Shown piece by piece: positions 1 to 8,160 of a stretch of 26,787 nt of DNA. Position numbers and translations under genes: made by a program. The number at the start of each line of letters is the position of its first letter. Within the stretch, counting starts at the first letter, position 1. Origin of the DNA: Deltaproteobacteria bacterium. GTDB taxonomy: Bacteria; Desulfobacterota; Anaeroferrophillalia; Anaeroferrophillales; Tharpellaceae. The notes beneath the pieces were generated by a model. That model was not told the origin of the DNA, searched no databases, and saw nothing but the letters and a program-made list of their open reading frames with translations. The stretch lies in the NCBI GenBank assembly GCA_030640695.1, contig DAOWIX010000061.1:1-26787 (forward strand), written 5' to 3'.

Positions 1-1
1 A

Positions 2-427
2 GAAGTCTGCAACGAAACTCAGAACTTCTATATCATGGTGATCCTCGACAGCAACATCACCATTATGATCCCCAAAAACAACACCACAAACGTCGGCTTA
101 CGCCGACTGGTCAACCAGGATGAGATCAAAGAGGTCTACACCACCCTGAAACGCCGCCGCGTTAAACTCTCACATCAGACCTGGAATAAACGCTACAAAC
201 AGTTCCATGACAAAATCAAGCGCGGTTCACTCTTCGAGGTAGCCGAGGTATTCCGCGACCTCAACCTAATCAGCATAAACAAGGAACTATCCTTTGGCGA
301 ACGAAAAATGATGGAGACCGCCAAGCATCTGATTGTCTCCGAGTTGGCCTTGGCCCGAGCCCTGCAGGAGAGTGACGTGGAGAAAGAGATCCAGGAACTC
401 TTTGCCGATCAACAAAACGAATCTTGA
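2..427 (+). CDS. CarD family transcriptional regulator, 5' partial
   Basis: CarD-type proteins bind RNA polymerase beta through an N-terminal Tudor-like domain and stabilise the open promoter complex. The open frame continues to the left window edge. The residues before the first internal ATG at 35 (frame from base 2, ending QNFYI) continue the conserved strand of the family, so that ATG is not the true start and the gene is truncated by the window. The visible part has the end of the polymerase-interaction domain (IMIPKNN, then NVGLRRLV) and the helical C-terminal DNA-binding domain with the typical RRRVKLSHQTWNKRY and GSLFEVAEVFRDL stretches. It is followed after a 93-base gap by the PIN/TRAM gene. 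CarD beside PIN/TRAM and ispD/ispF is, from memory, a common arrangement in this phylum. Family assignment is secure; the exact regulatory role is inferred. Confidence 0.9.
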   Translation, partial: EVCNETQNFYIMVILDSNITIMIPKNNTTNVGLRRLVNQDEIKEVYTTLKRRRVKLSHQTWNKRYKQFHDKIKRGSLFEVAEVFRDLNLISINKELSFGERKMMETAKHLIVSELALARALQESDVEKEIQELFADQQNES

Positions 428-520
428 CCTCAAACTGACGCAACCAAACCCAAGACCCTTTAAATTCTCAACCACCTTAACCGGATCTTCCGAACCTCTG
501 ACCAATTAACAGGATAATCG

Positions 521-1510
521 TTGCTCATAATTCGCGCTTTTTTTACCCTTGCGGCGGCCCTGCTCTCCTTTCAGATTGCCAAAGCCCAGTTCAACCGAAT
601 TGATTACGCCTGTGTCGCTTTCTTCATTGCCGGTGCCCTTGTCGTATACCTCTTTTACCTGATCAGCCGCCTCAAAAGAACCCCCTTAAGAACTCTATTA
701 GGCGGGTTCACCGGTATGGTTGTAGGCCTCTTTATAGCCAACCTCCTACTCCGAGGGGCCCCTTTTGTCGACCTCTTTGACAATCCCAGAACCAACTTCA
801 CCCTCTATCTTCTGGTCTACTCTCTCCTGGCCTATGTCGCCCTTGAGGTCGGCCTCAAGAAAGGGGATGAATTTGACCTCATCCGTTCCCTGATCACCAA
901 AAAACGTGATGATCAGGAAAAAATCGTCGACACCTCGGTTATTATTGATGGCCGGATTGCCGATGTCTGTGAAACCGGATTTATTGAAGGCATCTTGATT
1001 ATTCCCCAATTCGTCCTGCACGAATTACAACTCGTCGCCGACTCTTCTGACTCCCTGAAAAGAGTCCGAGGTCGCCGTGGGCTGGACATCCTTAAACGCA
1101 TCCAGAATCAAGCCAAGGTGCAGATCCATATTACCGAAGAGGATTTTCCGCGGATCAAAGAGGTAGACGCAAAACTTGTCGCTCTGGCCAAAAAAAGAGA
1201 TGCCCAGATTTTAACTAACGACTTCAACCTCAACAAGGTGGCAGATCTCCAGGGAGTTGGGGTTTTGAACCTGAATCAACTGGCTGAAGCCATGAAACCT
1301 CTGGTTCTGCCCGGCGAAACCCTCGATGTTATGGTCTCCAAAGAGGGCAAGGAGCCGATGCAGGGGGTTGCTTACCTCGATGATGGTACCATGGTGGTTA
1401 TCGACCAGGGCCGGCATCTGGTTGGCGAAGCGGCAAAGGTCACCGTAACCAGCGTCCTCCAGACTACGGCCGGACGCATGATCTTTGCGAGACGTCAAAA
1501 TGGTTCGTGA
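521..1510 (+). CDS. YacL-like integral membrane protein with PIN and TRAM domains
   Basis: This 329-residue protein has about four hydrophobic helices in residues 1-115, then a PIN nuclease-fold domain (about 135-255) and a C-terminal TRAM domain (about 265-325). The PIN acidic residues are visible in DTSVIIDGRIAD, the HELQ region and ILTNDFNLNKVA. Proteins of this layout resemble Bacillus YacL. They are presumed membrane-anchored ribonucleases, but the substrate is not known. The start is TTG at 521, chosen because AGGA at 511-514 sits at good Shine-Dalgarno distance and no ATG is available before the first membrane segment. The 3' end overlaps the ATG of ispDF by 11 bases, indicating translational coupling. 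Confidence 0.88.
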   Translation: MLIIRAFFTLAAALLSFQIAKAQFNRIDYACVAFFIAGALVVYLFYLISRLKRTPLRTLLGGFTGMVVGLFIANLLLRGAPFVDLFDNPRTNFTLYLLVYSLLAYVALEVGLKKGDEFDLIRSLITKKRDDQEKIVDTSVIIDGRIADVCETGFIEGILIIPQFVLHELQLVADSSDSLKRVRGRRGLDILKRIQNQAKVQIHITEEDFPRIKEVDAKLVALAKKRDAQILTNDFNLNKVADLQGVGVLNLNQLAEAMKPLVLPGETLDVMVSKEGKEPMQGVAYLDDGTMVVIDQGRHLVGEAAKVTVTSVLQTTAGRMIFARRQNGS

Positions 1511-2741
1511 GCCGGTTCAAAGGCTAGCTTATGCAGTTATTGTCGCGGCCGGCAGTGGCCGCCGCTGCCCCGGATCGCAAACTAAACAATTCCTCGACCT
1601 ATGTGGTCAACCACTCTACCTGTGGAGTGTCCAGACTTTTCAACAATGTCCTGAAATTGCCGGCATCGTCATCGTCGGCCCCAAACACAACTATCAAGCC
1701 CTACTCGAAATGCAACAGGAAACCGCCATTTTTGACAAGGTCATGAAGGTCGTTGCCGGGGGCGAAAGCCGTACGGAATCGGTCAGTAACGGGGTTAGCG
1801 CTCTGGCGGCAGCAGACAACGATATCCACAAATCAGACCCGATCCTGATTCACGATGGTGTCCGCCCTTTGGTCACAACCGAACTGATTATAAACGTTGC
1901 AAAACAGGTCGGCCCCAAACAGGTCGCCATCCCGACCACAACCCCGACCGCAACAGTTAAAAAAATAGTCGGCAATACCATTACTGAAACTATTGCCCGA
2001 GAGCAACTCGGACTCGCCCAGACCCCCCAAGGGGTGCCCTACGAGTTACTTTGTGAGGCGCTTAAACATTGGCGCCAAAATCCGGCTACCCCAATAACCG
2101 ACGAAGGAGCTCTGATTGAAAATCTCCCCCCCAACAAACGGGCCGAAGTTACCATTTTAAACGTACCGGGTGAACCCTATAACCTGAAAATAACTTTCCC
2201 GGAAGATCTACGGCAGGCGGAGGCTATCTTGCTCAGGGAAACGAATAATGCAATTGCATTCAAACCGCGCCAAGCTACCGGATTCGGTTATGATGTCCAC
2301 GCCTTTGCAGCATCAAGAAAATTGATTCTGGGCGGCATTGAAATCTCTGGACACCCTGGACTCGCCGGCCACTCTGATGCCGATGTCCTGATTCACGCTT
2401 TAGTCGATGCCCTGCTCGGTGCAGTTGGGGCTGGCGATATTGGTCAACACTTCCCCGATCACGACCCAGCTTTCAAAAACCGTAGCAGTCTCTATTTTCT
2501 TGAGCGGGCCCTAACGATTGTTAAAAAGAGAGGTTTCAAACTGGAGGCAGCCGACATCACGATTGTCGCCGAGCAACCAAAACTGGCCCCGCACATCCCA
2601 GCCATGCTAACGATGCTGAAAAAGACAATCGCCTCACCTTGCCAGCTTAACATCAAGGCAACAACCAGTGAAGGCCTAGGATTTACCGGCCGGCGGGAAG
2701 GAATCGCAGCTTACGCCGTAGCTACCGTAATTGCGGACTGA
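1500..2741 (+). CDS. ispDF: Bifunctional IspD-IspF isoprenoid (MEP pathway) enzyme
   Basis: The 413-residue fusion carries two MEP-pathway activities. The N-terminal IspD half (about 8-235) makes CDP-methylerythritol from MEP and CTP. It shows the nucleotide-binding loop VIVAAGSGRR, GGESRTESV, HDGVRPLV and TDEGALIE. The C-terminal IspF half (about 255-413) makes the 2,4-cyclodiphosphate. It shows the metal-binding DVH in GFGYDVHAF, the histidine in GHSDADVLIHALVDALLGA, and TTSEGLGFTGRREGI. Fusion of these non-consecutive enzymes (IspE acts between them) is known in other bacteria. The start is taken at the ATG at 1500, which overlaps the preceding stop; an upstream in-frame TTG at 1485 would add five residues. 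Both domains look intact. Confidence 0.93.
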   Translation: MVREPVQRLAYAVIVAAGSGRRCPGSQTKQFLDLCGQPLYLWSVQTFQQCPEIAGIVIVGPKHNYQALLEMQQETAIFDKVMKVVAGGESRTESVSNGVSALAAADNDIHKSDPILIHDGVRPLVTTELIINVAKQVGPKQVAIPTTTPTATVKKIVGNTITETIAREQLGLAQTPQGVPYELLCEALKHWRQNPATPITDEGALIENLPPNKRAEVTILNVPGEPYNLKITFPEDLRQAEAILLRETNNAIAFKPRQATGFGYDVHAFAASRKLILGGIEISGHPGLAGHSDADVLIHALVDALLGAVGAGDIGQHFPDHDPAFKNRSSLYFLERALTIVKKRGFKLEAADITIVAEQPKLAPHIPAMLTMLKKTIASPCQLNIKATTSEGLGFTGRREGIAAYAVATVIAD

Positions 2742-2758
2742 CCCTGCCAATCCTTGCC

Positions 2759-3553
2759 ATGACAGCCAAGCCTAGACTTTCACTACCCAATCACCTCCCC
2801 AACCATATCACCTCGCTCTTTGACAATAAAGAGAGGGGCTGGACGCTGGCCTTGTGCCTCTCGCTTGCTCTGCACGTAATCATACTGCTTCCCTCATCGA
2901 TCCTTAAAAATCGACCTTTAATTAACTCCGGCAACTTCATGGAAGTTAAACTGGTCACCCCGCAAAAAACGCTGCGCAAACCAGCAAAAACCTCTCAACC
3001 ACCAGCCAAACCAGACTTTAAACGAAAAATCAAAACCAAGATCAATAAAAAACCGGCTGTCTTAAAAAAGCAAAAAGTCATCCCAAAAGAGTCACCCTTG
3101 GCCCGACGCAAAAGTATTCCCAAGAAAAAAACGGCCTTGACCGACAACAAACTTACCGAAATCAAAGAAAGGCTGGCTCGACAACAGGAGGAAAAGAGAC
3201 TCGATGATATCCGGCAGCGTCTCCGACAGGAGTCATCACCCGCAGCTAAAGCCCTACAAGCAAGTCTCACCCAAACCTACCAGATGCAACTTAAAGCATG
3301 GCTGATGCGCAACTGGCACTTGCCCGAACATCTTCTTAATAGCGGCCTTGTTTCAACTATCAGCTTGACTATCGACGCTTCCGGCAATCTCCTCATCCAG
3401 AGTGAAGAGAAATTATCAGACAATCCGATATTCGACAATGCCATGCGCCTGGCCGTCACTAACGCGATTCCGTTTCCGCCCTTTCCGGCAAAACTTAATA
3501 TTCCTCAGGAAGAGTTTGTCATAACCTTTGACCCTAACAACATAAAGCAGTAA
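2759..3553 (+). CDS. tolA: TolA-like inner-membrane spanning protein (TonB/TolA family)
   Basis: This protein has 264 residues: a cytoplasmic start, one transmembrane helix (about 28-49), a Lys/Pro-rich then helical charged periplasmic stalk (about 60-165), and a globular C-terminal TonB/TolA domain (about 175-260). The helix contains S35-L-A-L-H39, the Ser-x3-His pattern that TolA/TonB proteins use to couple to their TolQR/ExbBD motor. The tolB, pal and cpoB genes that follow make TolA the better call than TonB. The stalk is shorter than in enteric TolA. There is no strong ribosome binding site before the ATG, only 17 bases after ispDF, so translation may depend on coupling. No tolQ or tolR lies upstream here. 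Confidence 0.82.
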   Translation: MTAKPRLSLPNHLPNHITSLFDNKERGWTLALCLSLALHVIILLPSSILKNRPLINSGNFMEVKLVTPQKTLRKPAKTSQPPAKPDFKRKIKTKINKKPAVLKKQKVIPKESPLARRKSIPKKKTALTDNKLTEIKERLARQQEEKRLDDIRQRLRQESSPAAKALQASLTQTYQMQLKAWLMRNWHLPEHLLNSGLVSTISLTIDASGNLLIQSEEKLSDNPIFDNAMRLAVTNAIPFPPFPAKLNIPQEEFVITFDPNNIKQ

Positions 3554-3678
3554 TCAATGGTCAGTAAAAAAACATCACGGACACAAACAACAATGCAGTA
3601 ATGTCCGGCCAGGTAATTGCGACCCAATATCCCTAGGATCCGCCTAAGCAAACTTCTAACCGGACGATAATAATAACG

Positions 3679-5046
3679 ATGGTATCAATTATGAAAAACA
3701 GTAAATATCTCTTGCCGAACTCGATAATAGCAACCCTCACTTTGATTCTTCTTGCCGTATGTATCACGGCCGGGGTGCCCGCCCGACTTGAAGCTCGCGT
3801 CTACCTGGAACTCGACTCCCCCAACTTACGCCGCATTCCCATAGCCGTAGCCCCTTTACAACCTTTGTGCGGAAGCCAGGAAGACGAGAAGAGTGCTCTG
3901 ATCGGACGAAAAATACTGATCGACGACCTCGAATTTTCCACTTTTTTCGAACTTCTAGATGACACTTCGAGTTACCTCGAAGAACCTAAAAGCTGCAATC
4001 TCTCACAAGGAAGTTTCGATTTCCGCAACTGGTCATTAATCGGCGCTGAACTACTGATCAAGACGGGCTACTCATTAAGCGGTGAAAAGCTGGTCGTTGA
4101 ATTCCGGCTTTATGACACCCTGGCCGGTAAGATGATAGTTGGCAAACGTTACCGTGGCCGAACCAAGAACATCCGCCTGCTGTTCCATAAATTCGCTAAC
4201 CAGGTGGTCGAAAGCATCACCGGACTACCGGGAGAATTCACCTCAAAGATTGCCTTCTGCGGGCGCCTTGGAGACGAGCCCGCCCAAGAGTTGTACAGTT
4301 GTGATTACGATGGTCATGAACGCCGCCAGATCACCCGCAACAAATCCATTAACATCTCACCAGCCTGGTCCCAGGACGCCAACAAACTGGTCTACACCTC
4401 ATATCGACGCAACAATCCGGATCTCTACCTGATTGATTTTATGAAGGGTAAAGAGTCCCTCCTGAGCAAGCGGCCGGGAATCAATGCGGCGGCTGCCTGG
4501 TCTGCAGATGACCGCCATCTGGCCCTCATGCAGCGCTATGAAAATCATAGTGAGATCAGCATCATCAAGGCCGGATCAGGAGAGACCTTGCGACGCCTGA
4601 CCCAGAGCAGCGCCAACCAGGCTTCCCCCTGTTGGTCTCCAGATAACAACGAAATCGCTTTCGTCTCCGACCGCAGCGGCACCCCCCAAATTTATATAAC
4701 CACAACTCAAGGCGGTCGCTGGCGGCGCCTGACAACAAAAGAGAGTTATAACGCCAACCCGGACTGGCCAGCCCACAACGACAAGATTGTTTTTACTTCC
4801 AAAATAGATGGAATTTTCCAAATCTGTACGATAAAACCTGACGGTACGAATCACCATCAACTCACCTTTTCCCGAACCAACTGTGAAGTTCCCGGCTGGT
4901 CCCCTAATGGCCGTCATATCATCTTCACAAAAAAAGTTAACGGCATCCAACAGCTCATGGTGATGGATGAAAAAGGTCGCAATCTCAAACAGTTGACCTT
5001 TGACAAGGTAGATAAAAAAAACCCAAGTTGGTCTGCCAACCGCTGA
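3679..5046 (+). CDS. tolB: TolB, periplasmic beta-propeller of the Tol-Pal system
   Basis: The 455-residue exported protein has a signal sequence (hydrophobic stretch about residues 14-34, cleavage probably after ARLEA), an N-terminal alpha/beta domain (about 40-190), and a six-bladed propeller. The blades are marked by repeated WS-x-D/N motifs: PAWSQDANKLVYTS, AAWSADDRHLAL, PCWSPDNNEIAFVSD, PDWPAHNDKIVFTS, PGWSPNGRHIIFT and PSWSANR. TolB shuttles between Pal and the porin/TolA network during outer-membrane constriction. The next in-frame ATG at 3691 gives a cleaner signal peptide (MKNSKYLL...) and may be the true start; neither has a convincing Shine-Dalgarno. The gene sits 125 bases after tolA and 215 bases before pal. 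Confidence 0.92.
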   Translation: MVSIMKNSKYLLPNSIIATLTLILLAVCITAGVPARLEARVYLELDSPNLRRIPIAVAPLQPLCGSQEDEKSALIGRKILIDDLEFSTFFELLDDTSSYLEEPKSCNLSQGSFDFRNWSLIGAELLIKTGYSLSGEKLVVEFRLYDTLAGKMIVGKRYRGRTKNIRLLFHKFANQVVESITGLPGEFTSKIAFCGRLGDEPAQELYSCDYDGHERRQITRNKSINISPAWSQDANKLVYTSYRRNNPDLYLIDFMKGKESLLSKRPGINAAAAWSADDRHLALMQRYENHSEISIIKAGSGETLRRLTQSSANQASPCWSPDNNEIAFVSDRSGTPQIYITTTQGGRWRRLTTKESYNANPDWPAHNDKIVFTSKIDGIFQICTIKPDGTNHHQLTFSRTNCEVPGWSPNGRHIIFTKKVNGIQQLMVMDEKGRNLKQLTFDKVDKKNPSWSANR

Positions 5047-5230
5047 TTTTCAGGGCCCAGATTTGACAAGAAGTCGTATCACAACAAAAACAACCTTTAC
5101 GAACCATGGGAAAAGCCCATAAAGGTTCTTAAATATTTGTTATTAGCTTGATTTTTTACGTTAAAGCAGTTATGAAACTGAATCAGACGATGTTTTAGAT
5201 TTTTATAATTAGTAGTTTCATTAAAATCAA

Positions 5231-5239
5231 CCCCCCCCC
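5231..5239 (+). repeat. C9 homopolymer tract upstream of pal
   Basis: Nine consecutive cytosines end 22 bases before the pal start codon, between any pal promoter and its ribosome binding site. Such tracts are prone to slippage in replication and in sequencing. The run is seen directly; any effect on expression is speculation. Confidence 0.9.
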
Positions 5240-5261
5240 AGCAGTCAAAAGGAGTCTCTCG

Positions 5262-5819
5262 ATGAAAGCGGCAAAAGTAATTCTGGCATTGGTCCTGGCA
5301 GCAAGTTTAATGTTTACATTTACCAGTTGTACATGTAAACCCGGAGACATAGAAGAAGAAAAGGTCACCCAGCCCGAGGCTATGAGTACGCCATCAGCAA
5401 TCTCTTCGACCTCTGAAATTGTCAAACCGACAGCGGTTACCGCGGGCGTCATTAAGGTTGGCAATCGCATAGTCGACATTGGTGATAAGATCTATCCGAT
5501 CTATTTTGACTTCGATAAATCCGCATTACGGAGCGACTCCCGTGAGACCTTAAGTGAACTGGCTCAATGGATGAAGAACAACCCATCGGTTGATATCCGC
5601 ATTGACGGTAACTGTGATGAACGCGGATCCAACGAATACAACTTGGCCTTGGGCGAAACCCGGGCTGCGAGCGCAAAAAAATATCTGGTTTACCTCGGCA
5701 TCTCTCCGGATCGACTGGAAACTATGAGTTATGGCGAAGAGAAACCCTCATGTAGCGATGCAACTGAAAATTGCTGGAGTAAAAACCGGCGAGACGATTT
5801 TACAATCACGGGGAAATAA
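5262..5819 (+). CDS. pal: Pal, peptidoglycan-associated outer-membrane lipoprotein
   Basis: The 185-residue lipoprotein has a type II signal peptide (MKAAKVILALVLAASLMFTF) followed by TSC, whose cysteine would be lipidated. A low-complexity linker (about 25-70) leads to an OmpA-like peptidoglycan-binding domain (about 75-180). Pal tethers the outer membrane to peptidoglycan and is mobilised by TolB. Diagnostic stretches are IYFDFDKSALR, DERGSNEYNLALGETRA and YGEEKP; the residue before CDERG is Asn (GNCDERG), where many family members have His. A strong Shine-Dalgarno (AAAGGAG) precedes the ATG, unlike tolA and tolB, which fits the high expression usual for Pal. The 215-base spacer upstream suggests its own promoter, but I could not identify one firmly. 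Confidence 0.94.
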   Translation: MKAAKVILALVLAASLMFTFTSCTCKPGDIEEEKVTQPEAMSTPSAISSTSEIVKPTAVTAGVIKVGNRIVDIGDKIYPIYFDFDKSALRSDSRETLSELAQWMKNNPSVDIRIDGNCDERGSNEYNLALGETRAASAKKYLVYLGISPDRLETMSYGEEKPSCSDATENCWSKNRRDDFTITGK

Positions 5820-5830
5820 CCTGATTAATC

Positions 5831-5935
5831 TTACAAATCAATTTGCTAGAATCTATTTGTAAACAAAAAAACTGGTGAAGGCTACAGGCGTAAACTTAAA
5901 GATCGTGCGCCTGTAGCCTTCCTCTTACAAATAGA
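5831..5935. promoter_or_regulatory. Nested and competing inverted repeats between pal and cpoB
   Basis: A perfect 14-bp inverted repeat (gaaggctacaggcg at 5877-5890 and its complement at 5908-5921, 17-nt loop) is enclosed by a perfect 11-bp repeat (tctatttgtaa at 5852-5862 and ttacaaataga at 5925-5935). The left outer arm can instead pair with ttacaaat at 5831-5838 (8 bp with 5855-5862), so two folds are mutually exclusive. No T-run follows the inner stem, so it is not a standard terminator. It could be an attenuator, an mRNA-stability element limiting pal read-through into cpoB, or a small palindromic repeat. The pairing is seen; the function is inferred. Confidence 0.6.
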
Positions 5936-5993
5936 CTACAAAAGCTTAAAAAAAACTGCATGGTTCTGGCACTGCTGGACAAGGGTTGATCCT

Positions 5994-6815
5994 ATGGCAC
6001 AGTACAACCGGCTTACCGTTACGCTAACCATCATAATGCTCGCCATAAGCACTGGATGCATCAATGGCAGCGGTCAACTTCAAGAACAACAGGGCATCTA
6101 CAAACGCTTGGGCGCAATTGAGCAACAACAAGCCGCCCTGACCCGCCAAAGCACAAACTCTCAACAAAAACTCATAGCCGACACCAATATCCGCCTCGAC
6201 AATCTGGAAAGAGAGATTAAACTCTTAAGCGAAGCTGTAGAAGACAGTATTGCCCGCCCTGAAGAGATCCAGACCACTGACAAGTTTGAGTACGAAAACA
6301 TAATTGCAAGCCTCGAAGAGCGCCTCCAAAAACTTGAAAAGGGGACAGTTGCAACCACTCCTTCCGGGGGGAGTCCGATGCTCCCCACTCCAACAACAAC
6401 CACAGCCCCCCCCAAAGCGGTTCCGCTCCCGTTACCAGGGGCCCGCGAGAAAGCCCTATATGATGATGCACTCGCCGCCTTCAAACGTGGCAACACCAAG
6501 ACTGCAAAGGATAAATTCAATAAATTCATCGCCTCCTTCCCAGAAAGCAGTTATAAAATAAATGCCCAATTCTGGATAGCTGAATGTTTTTACAAAACCA
6601 AAGATTATGCTGAAGCAATCATCAAATACGATGCAATTATCGCCGGGCACCCACAACACCCAAAAGCTTCCAGCGCTTTACTGAAACAAGGTTTTGCCTT
6701 TATTCAACTCGGAGATGCAACAGATGGGAAATTGATTCTTGAAAAAGTTATAACTAACTACCCGGCAAGTGATCAGGCCGAAATTGCTCGTCGAAAACTC
6801 GCAACCATAAAGTAA
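5994..6815 (+). CDS. cpoB: CpoB/YbgF-like Tol-Pal accessory protein, predicted lipoprotein
   Basis: This 273-residue protein begins with a hydrophobic segment ending ISTGC, a plausible lipobox with the lipidated cysteine near residue 22. The enteric CpoB is a soluble periplasmic protein, so lipidation is a difference. A Gln/Glu-rich coiled coil (about 28-112), a Pro/Thr linker (about 115-145) and three TPR-like repeats (about 150-273, e.g. YDDALAAFKRGNTKTAKDKF and FWIAECFYKTKDYAEAIIKY) follow. CpoB binds TolA and coordinates septal peptidoglycan synthesis with outer-membrane constriction. The ATG at 5994 has AAGGG about nine bases upstream. The linker is encoded partly by a C8 run (6406-6413). 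Confidence 0.9.
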   Translation: MAQYNRLTVTLTIIMLAISTGCINGSGQLQEQQGIYKRLGAIEQQQAALTRQSTNSQQKLIADTNIRLDNLEREIKLLSEAVEDSIARPEEIQTTDKFEYENIIASLEERLQKLEKGTVATTPSGGSPMLPTPTTTTAPPKAVPLPLPGAREKALYDDALAAFKRGNTKTAKDKFNKFIASFPESSYKINAQFWIAECFYKTKDYAEAIIKYDAIIAGHPQHPKASSALLKQGFAFIQLGDATDGKLILEKVITNYPASDQAEIARRKLATIK

Positions 6816-6836
6816 GTGGTGCCTTGAACAGTGACA

Positions 6837-6852
6837 TGGCACTTTTAATGCT
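6837..6852 (+). promoter_or_regulatory. Candidate sigma-54 (-24/-12) promoter for the pil operon
   Basis: TGGCAC at 6837-6842, a 5-base spacer, and ATGCT at 6848-6852 match the sigma-54 consensus TGGCAC-N5-TTGCW with one mismatch in the -12 element, and the GG and GC doublets have the required spacing. It lies 21 bases after the cpoB stop and 241 bases before pilM, giving a predicted start near 6863. Pilus genes in related bacteria are often under PilR/sigma-54 control. Match seen in sequence; use as a promoter inferred. Confidence 0.45.
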
Positions 6853-7092
6853 TACAGAATACCCCGAGAGTGTGTCCAGGAATTTCAATTTTTTCTCAAA
6901 TCGAACCATACTTAAGAAAATTTACACCGGCATATGTATAATATTCCGAGGATATTTTTTAGGCATAGTGATAAGTTGGGGAAAAGAGTACTTTCTGACA
7001 GACTAGCGGCGGACAATCTGACGTATCGAATTTAACACAAGTCCTTCATAAAGATTACTTATCGGTAATTAACCTCTTGAAATTAATCAAAT

Positions 7093-8160
7093 ATGTTATT
7101 TCGCAAGGACAAAACCTTACTTGGACTTAATATCGGCTCAGGTTACGTCAAACTGGTCGAACTAAAAGGTTCGGGAAGTGTTTACACATTAAACAATTTT
7201 GGCATGGCCGCTTTACCGGCTGATGCTATTGTCGATGGCACGGTCATGGACACAACCGCCATCGTCAGCGCAATTGTCAACCTTGCCGCGAACCTCAAAA
7301 TAAAAAAGAAAAGAATCTGCACATCTATCTCCGGACATTCTGTTATTGTAAAAAAAATCACCCTCCCACTAATGGATGAAAACACAATTGAAGAGACCAT
7401 CCATCAAGAAGCAACCCAACACATCCCCTACGATATCAATGATGTTAACCTCGACTTTCAAATCCTAGGGCCCAACCAGACTAACCCTGAAAATATGGAT
7501 GTGATACTGGTTGCCGTCAAAAAAGAGACTATCAACGACTACCTGCTGCTTGTCGAAGATGCTGGATTTGTACCTGTAGTTGTCGATGTTGATACCTTTG
7601 CTTTAGAAAATTCTTACGAATACAACTATGAAGGGGAGGATAAAAAAATTATTGCCCTGGTTGATATCGGAGCCAACCTAACCTGTATAACCATCCTTGA
7701 TGAAGGCGTCACCTGCTTTTCTCGCAATATCACATCTGGAAGCCGTTTGATCACCGAACAATTACAAAAGAAATTCTCCTTGAACTATGAGAATGCCGAA
7801 CTTCTAAAGATGGGTTGTGCCAACAGCAGTAAAACGAAAGGGACAGATGCACTCTCCGCAATCAATGAAGCGGCCTTTTCGATAGTTAATGAGATCGGTA
7901 AAGCGATTGATTTCTTCCACAACTCCGCCATGACCGAAGGACGAGTAGAAAAGATAATTCTCAGCGGTGGCGGAGCCAAAACTCCAAACATAGTCCAGTC
8001 GATCACCAAAAACACAAACATTGAAACCGAGATCATCGATCCGTTTCGCAACATCATAATCTCAGAAAAACAGTTCGACCTTGAATACATCAAAACCATT
8101 GCTCCCATGGCTGCTGTGGCCACAGGATTAGCCCTGCGCAAGGATGAGGCCGTACGCTGA
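7093..8160 (+). CDS. pilM: PilM, actin-like ATPase of the type IV pilus alignment complex
   Basis: The 355-residue cytoplasmic protein has the actin/FtsA fold. The first phosphate loop is LLGLNIGSGYVKLVEL (about 9-24), the second is ALVDIGANLTCITI (about 193-206), and the adenosine-side motif is IILSGGGAKTPN (about 293-304). PilM forms a ring on the cytoplasmic face and binds the N-terminal peptide of PilN, linking the pilus motor to the periplasmic complex. The pilN start overlaps the pilM stop by one base (TGATG), so the two are translationally coupled. I see no strong Shine-Dalgarno before the ATG. Length is normal for the family. Confidence 0.95.
   Translation: MLFRKDKTLLGLNIGSGYVKLVELKGSGSVYTLNNFGMAALPADAIVDGTVMDTTAIVSAIVNLAANLKIKKKRICTSISGHSVIVKKITLPLMDENTIEETIHQEATQHIPYDINDVNLDFQILGPNQTNPENMDVILVAVKKETINDYLLLVEDAGFVPVVVDVDTFALENSYEYNYEGEDKKIIALVDIGANLTCITILDEGVTCFSRNITSGSRLITEQLQKKFSLNYENAELLKMGCANSSKTKGTDALSAINEAAFSIVNEIGKAIDFFHNSAMTEGRVEKIILSGGGAKTPNIVQSITKNTNIETEIIDPFRNIIISEKQFDLEYIKTIAPMAAVATGLALRKDEAVR

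Noticed and set aside
5088..5130. Hairpin after tolB (gaaccatggg with cccat and ggttc)
   Set aside because: The stem needs a 3-base bulge and has no T-run, so it is not a convincing terminator.
5945..5993. Second sigma-54-like match (TGG at 5961, TGC at 5973) before cpoB
   Set aside because: Only the doublet spacing fits; the flanking consensus bases are poor, and it is probably chance.
6824..7006. 60-residue open frame between cpoB and pilM
   Set aside because: No ribosome site, no family-like sequence, and it overlaps the candidate sigma-54 promoter and pilM leader.
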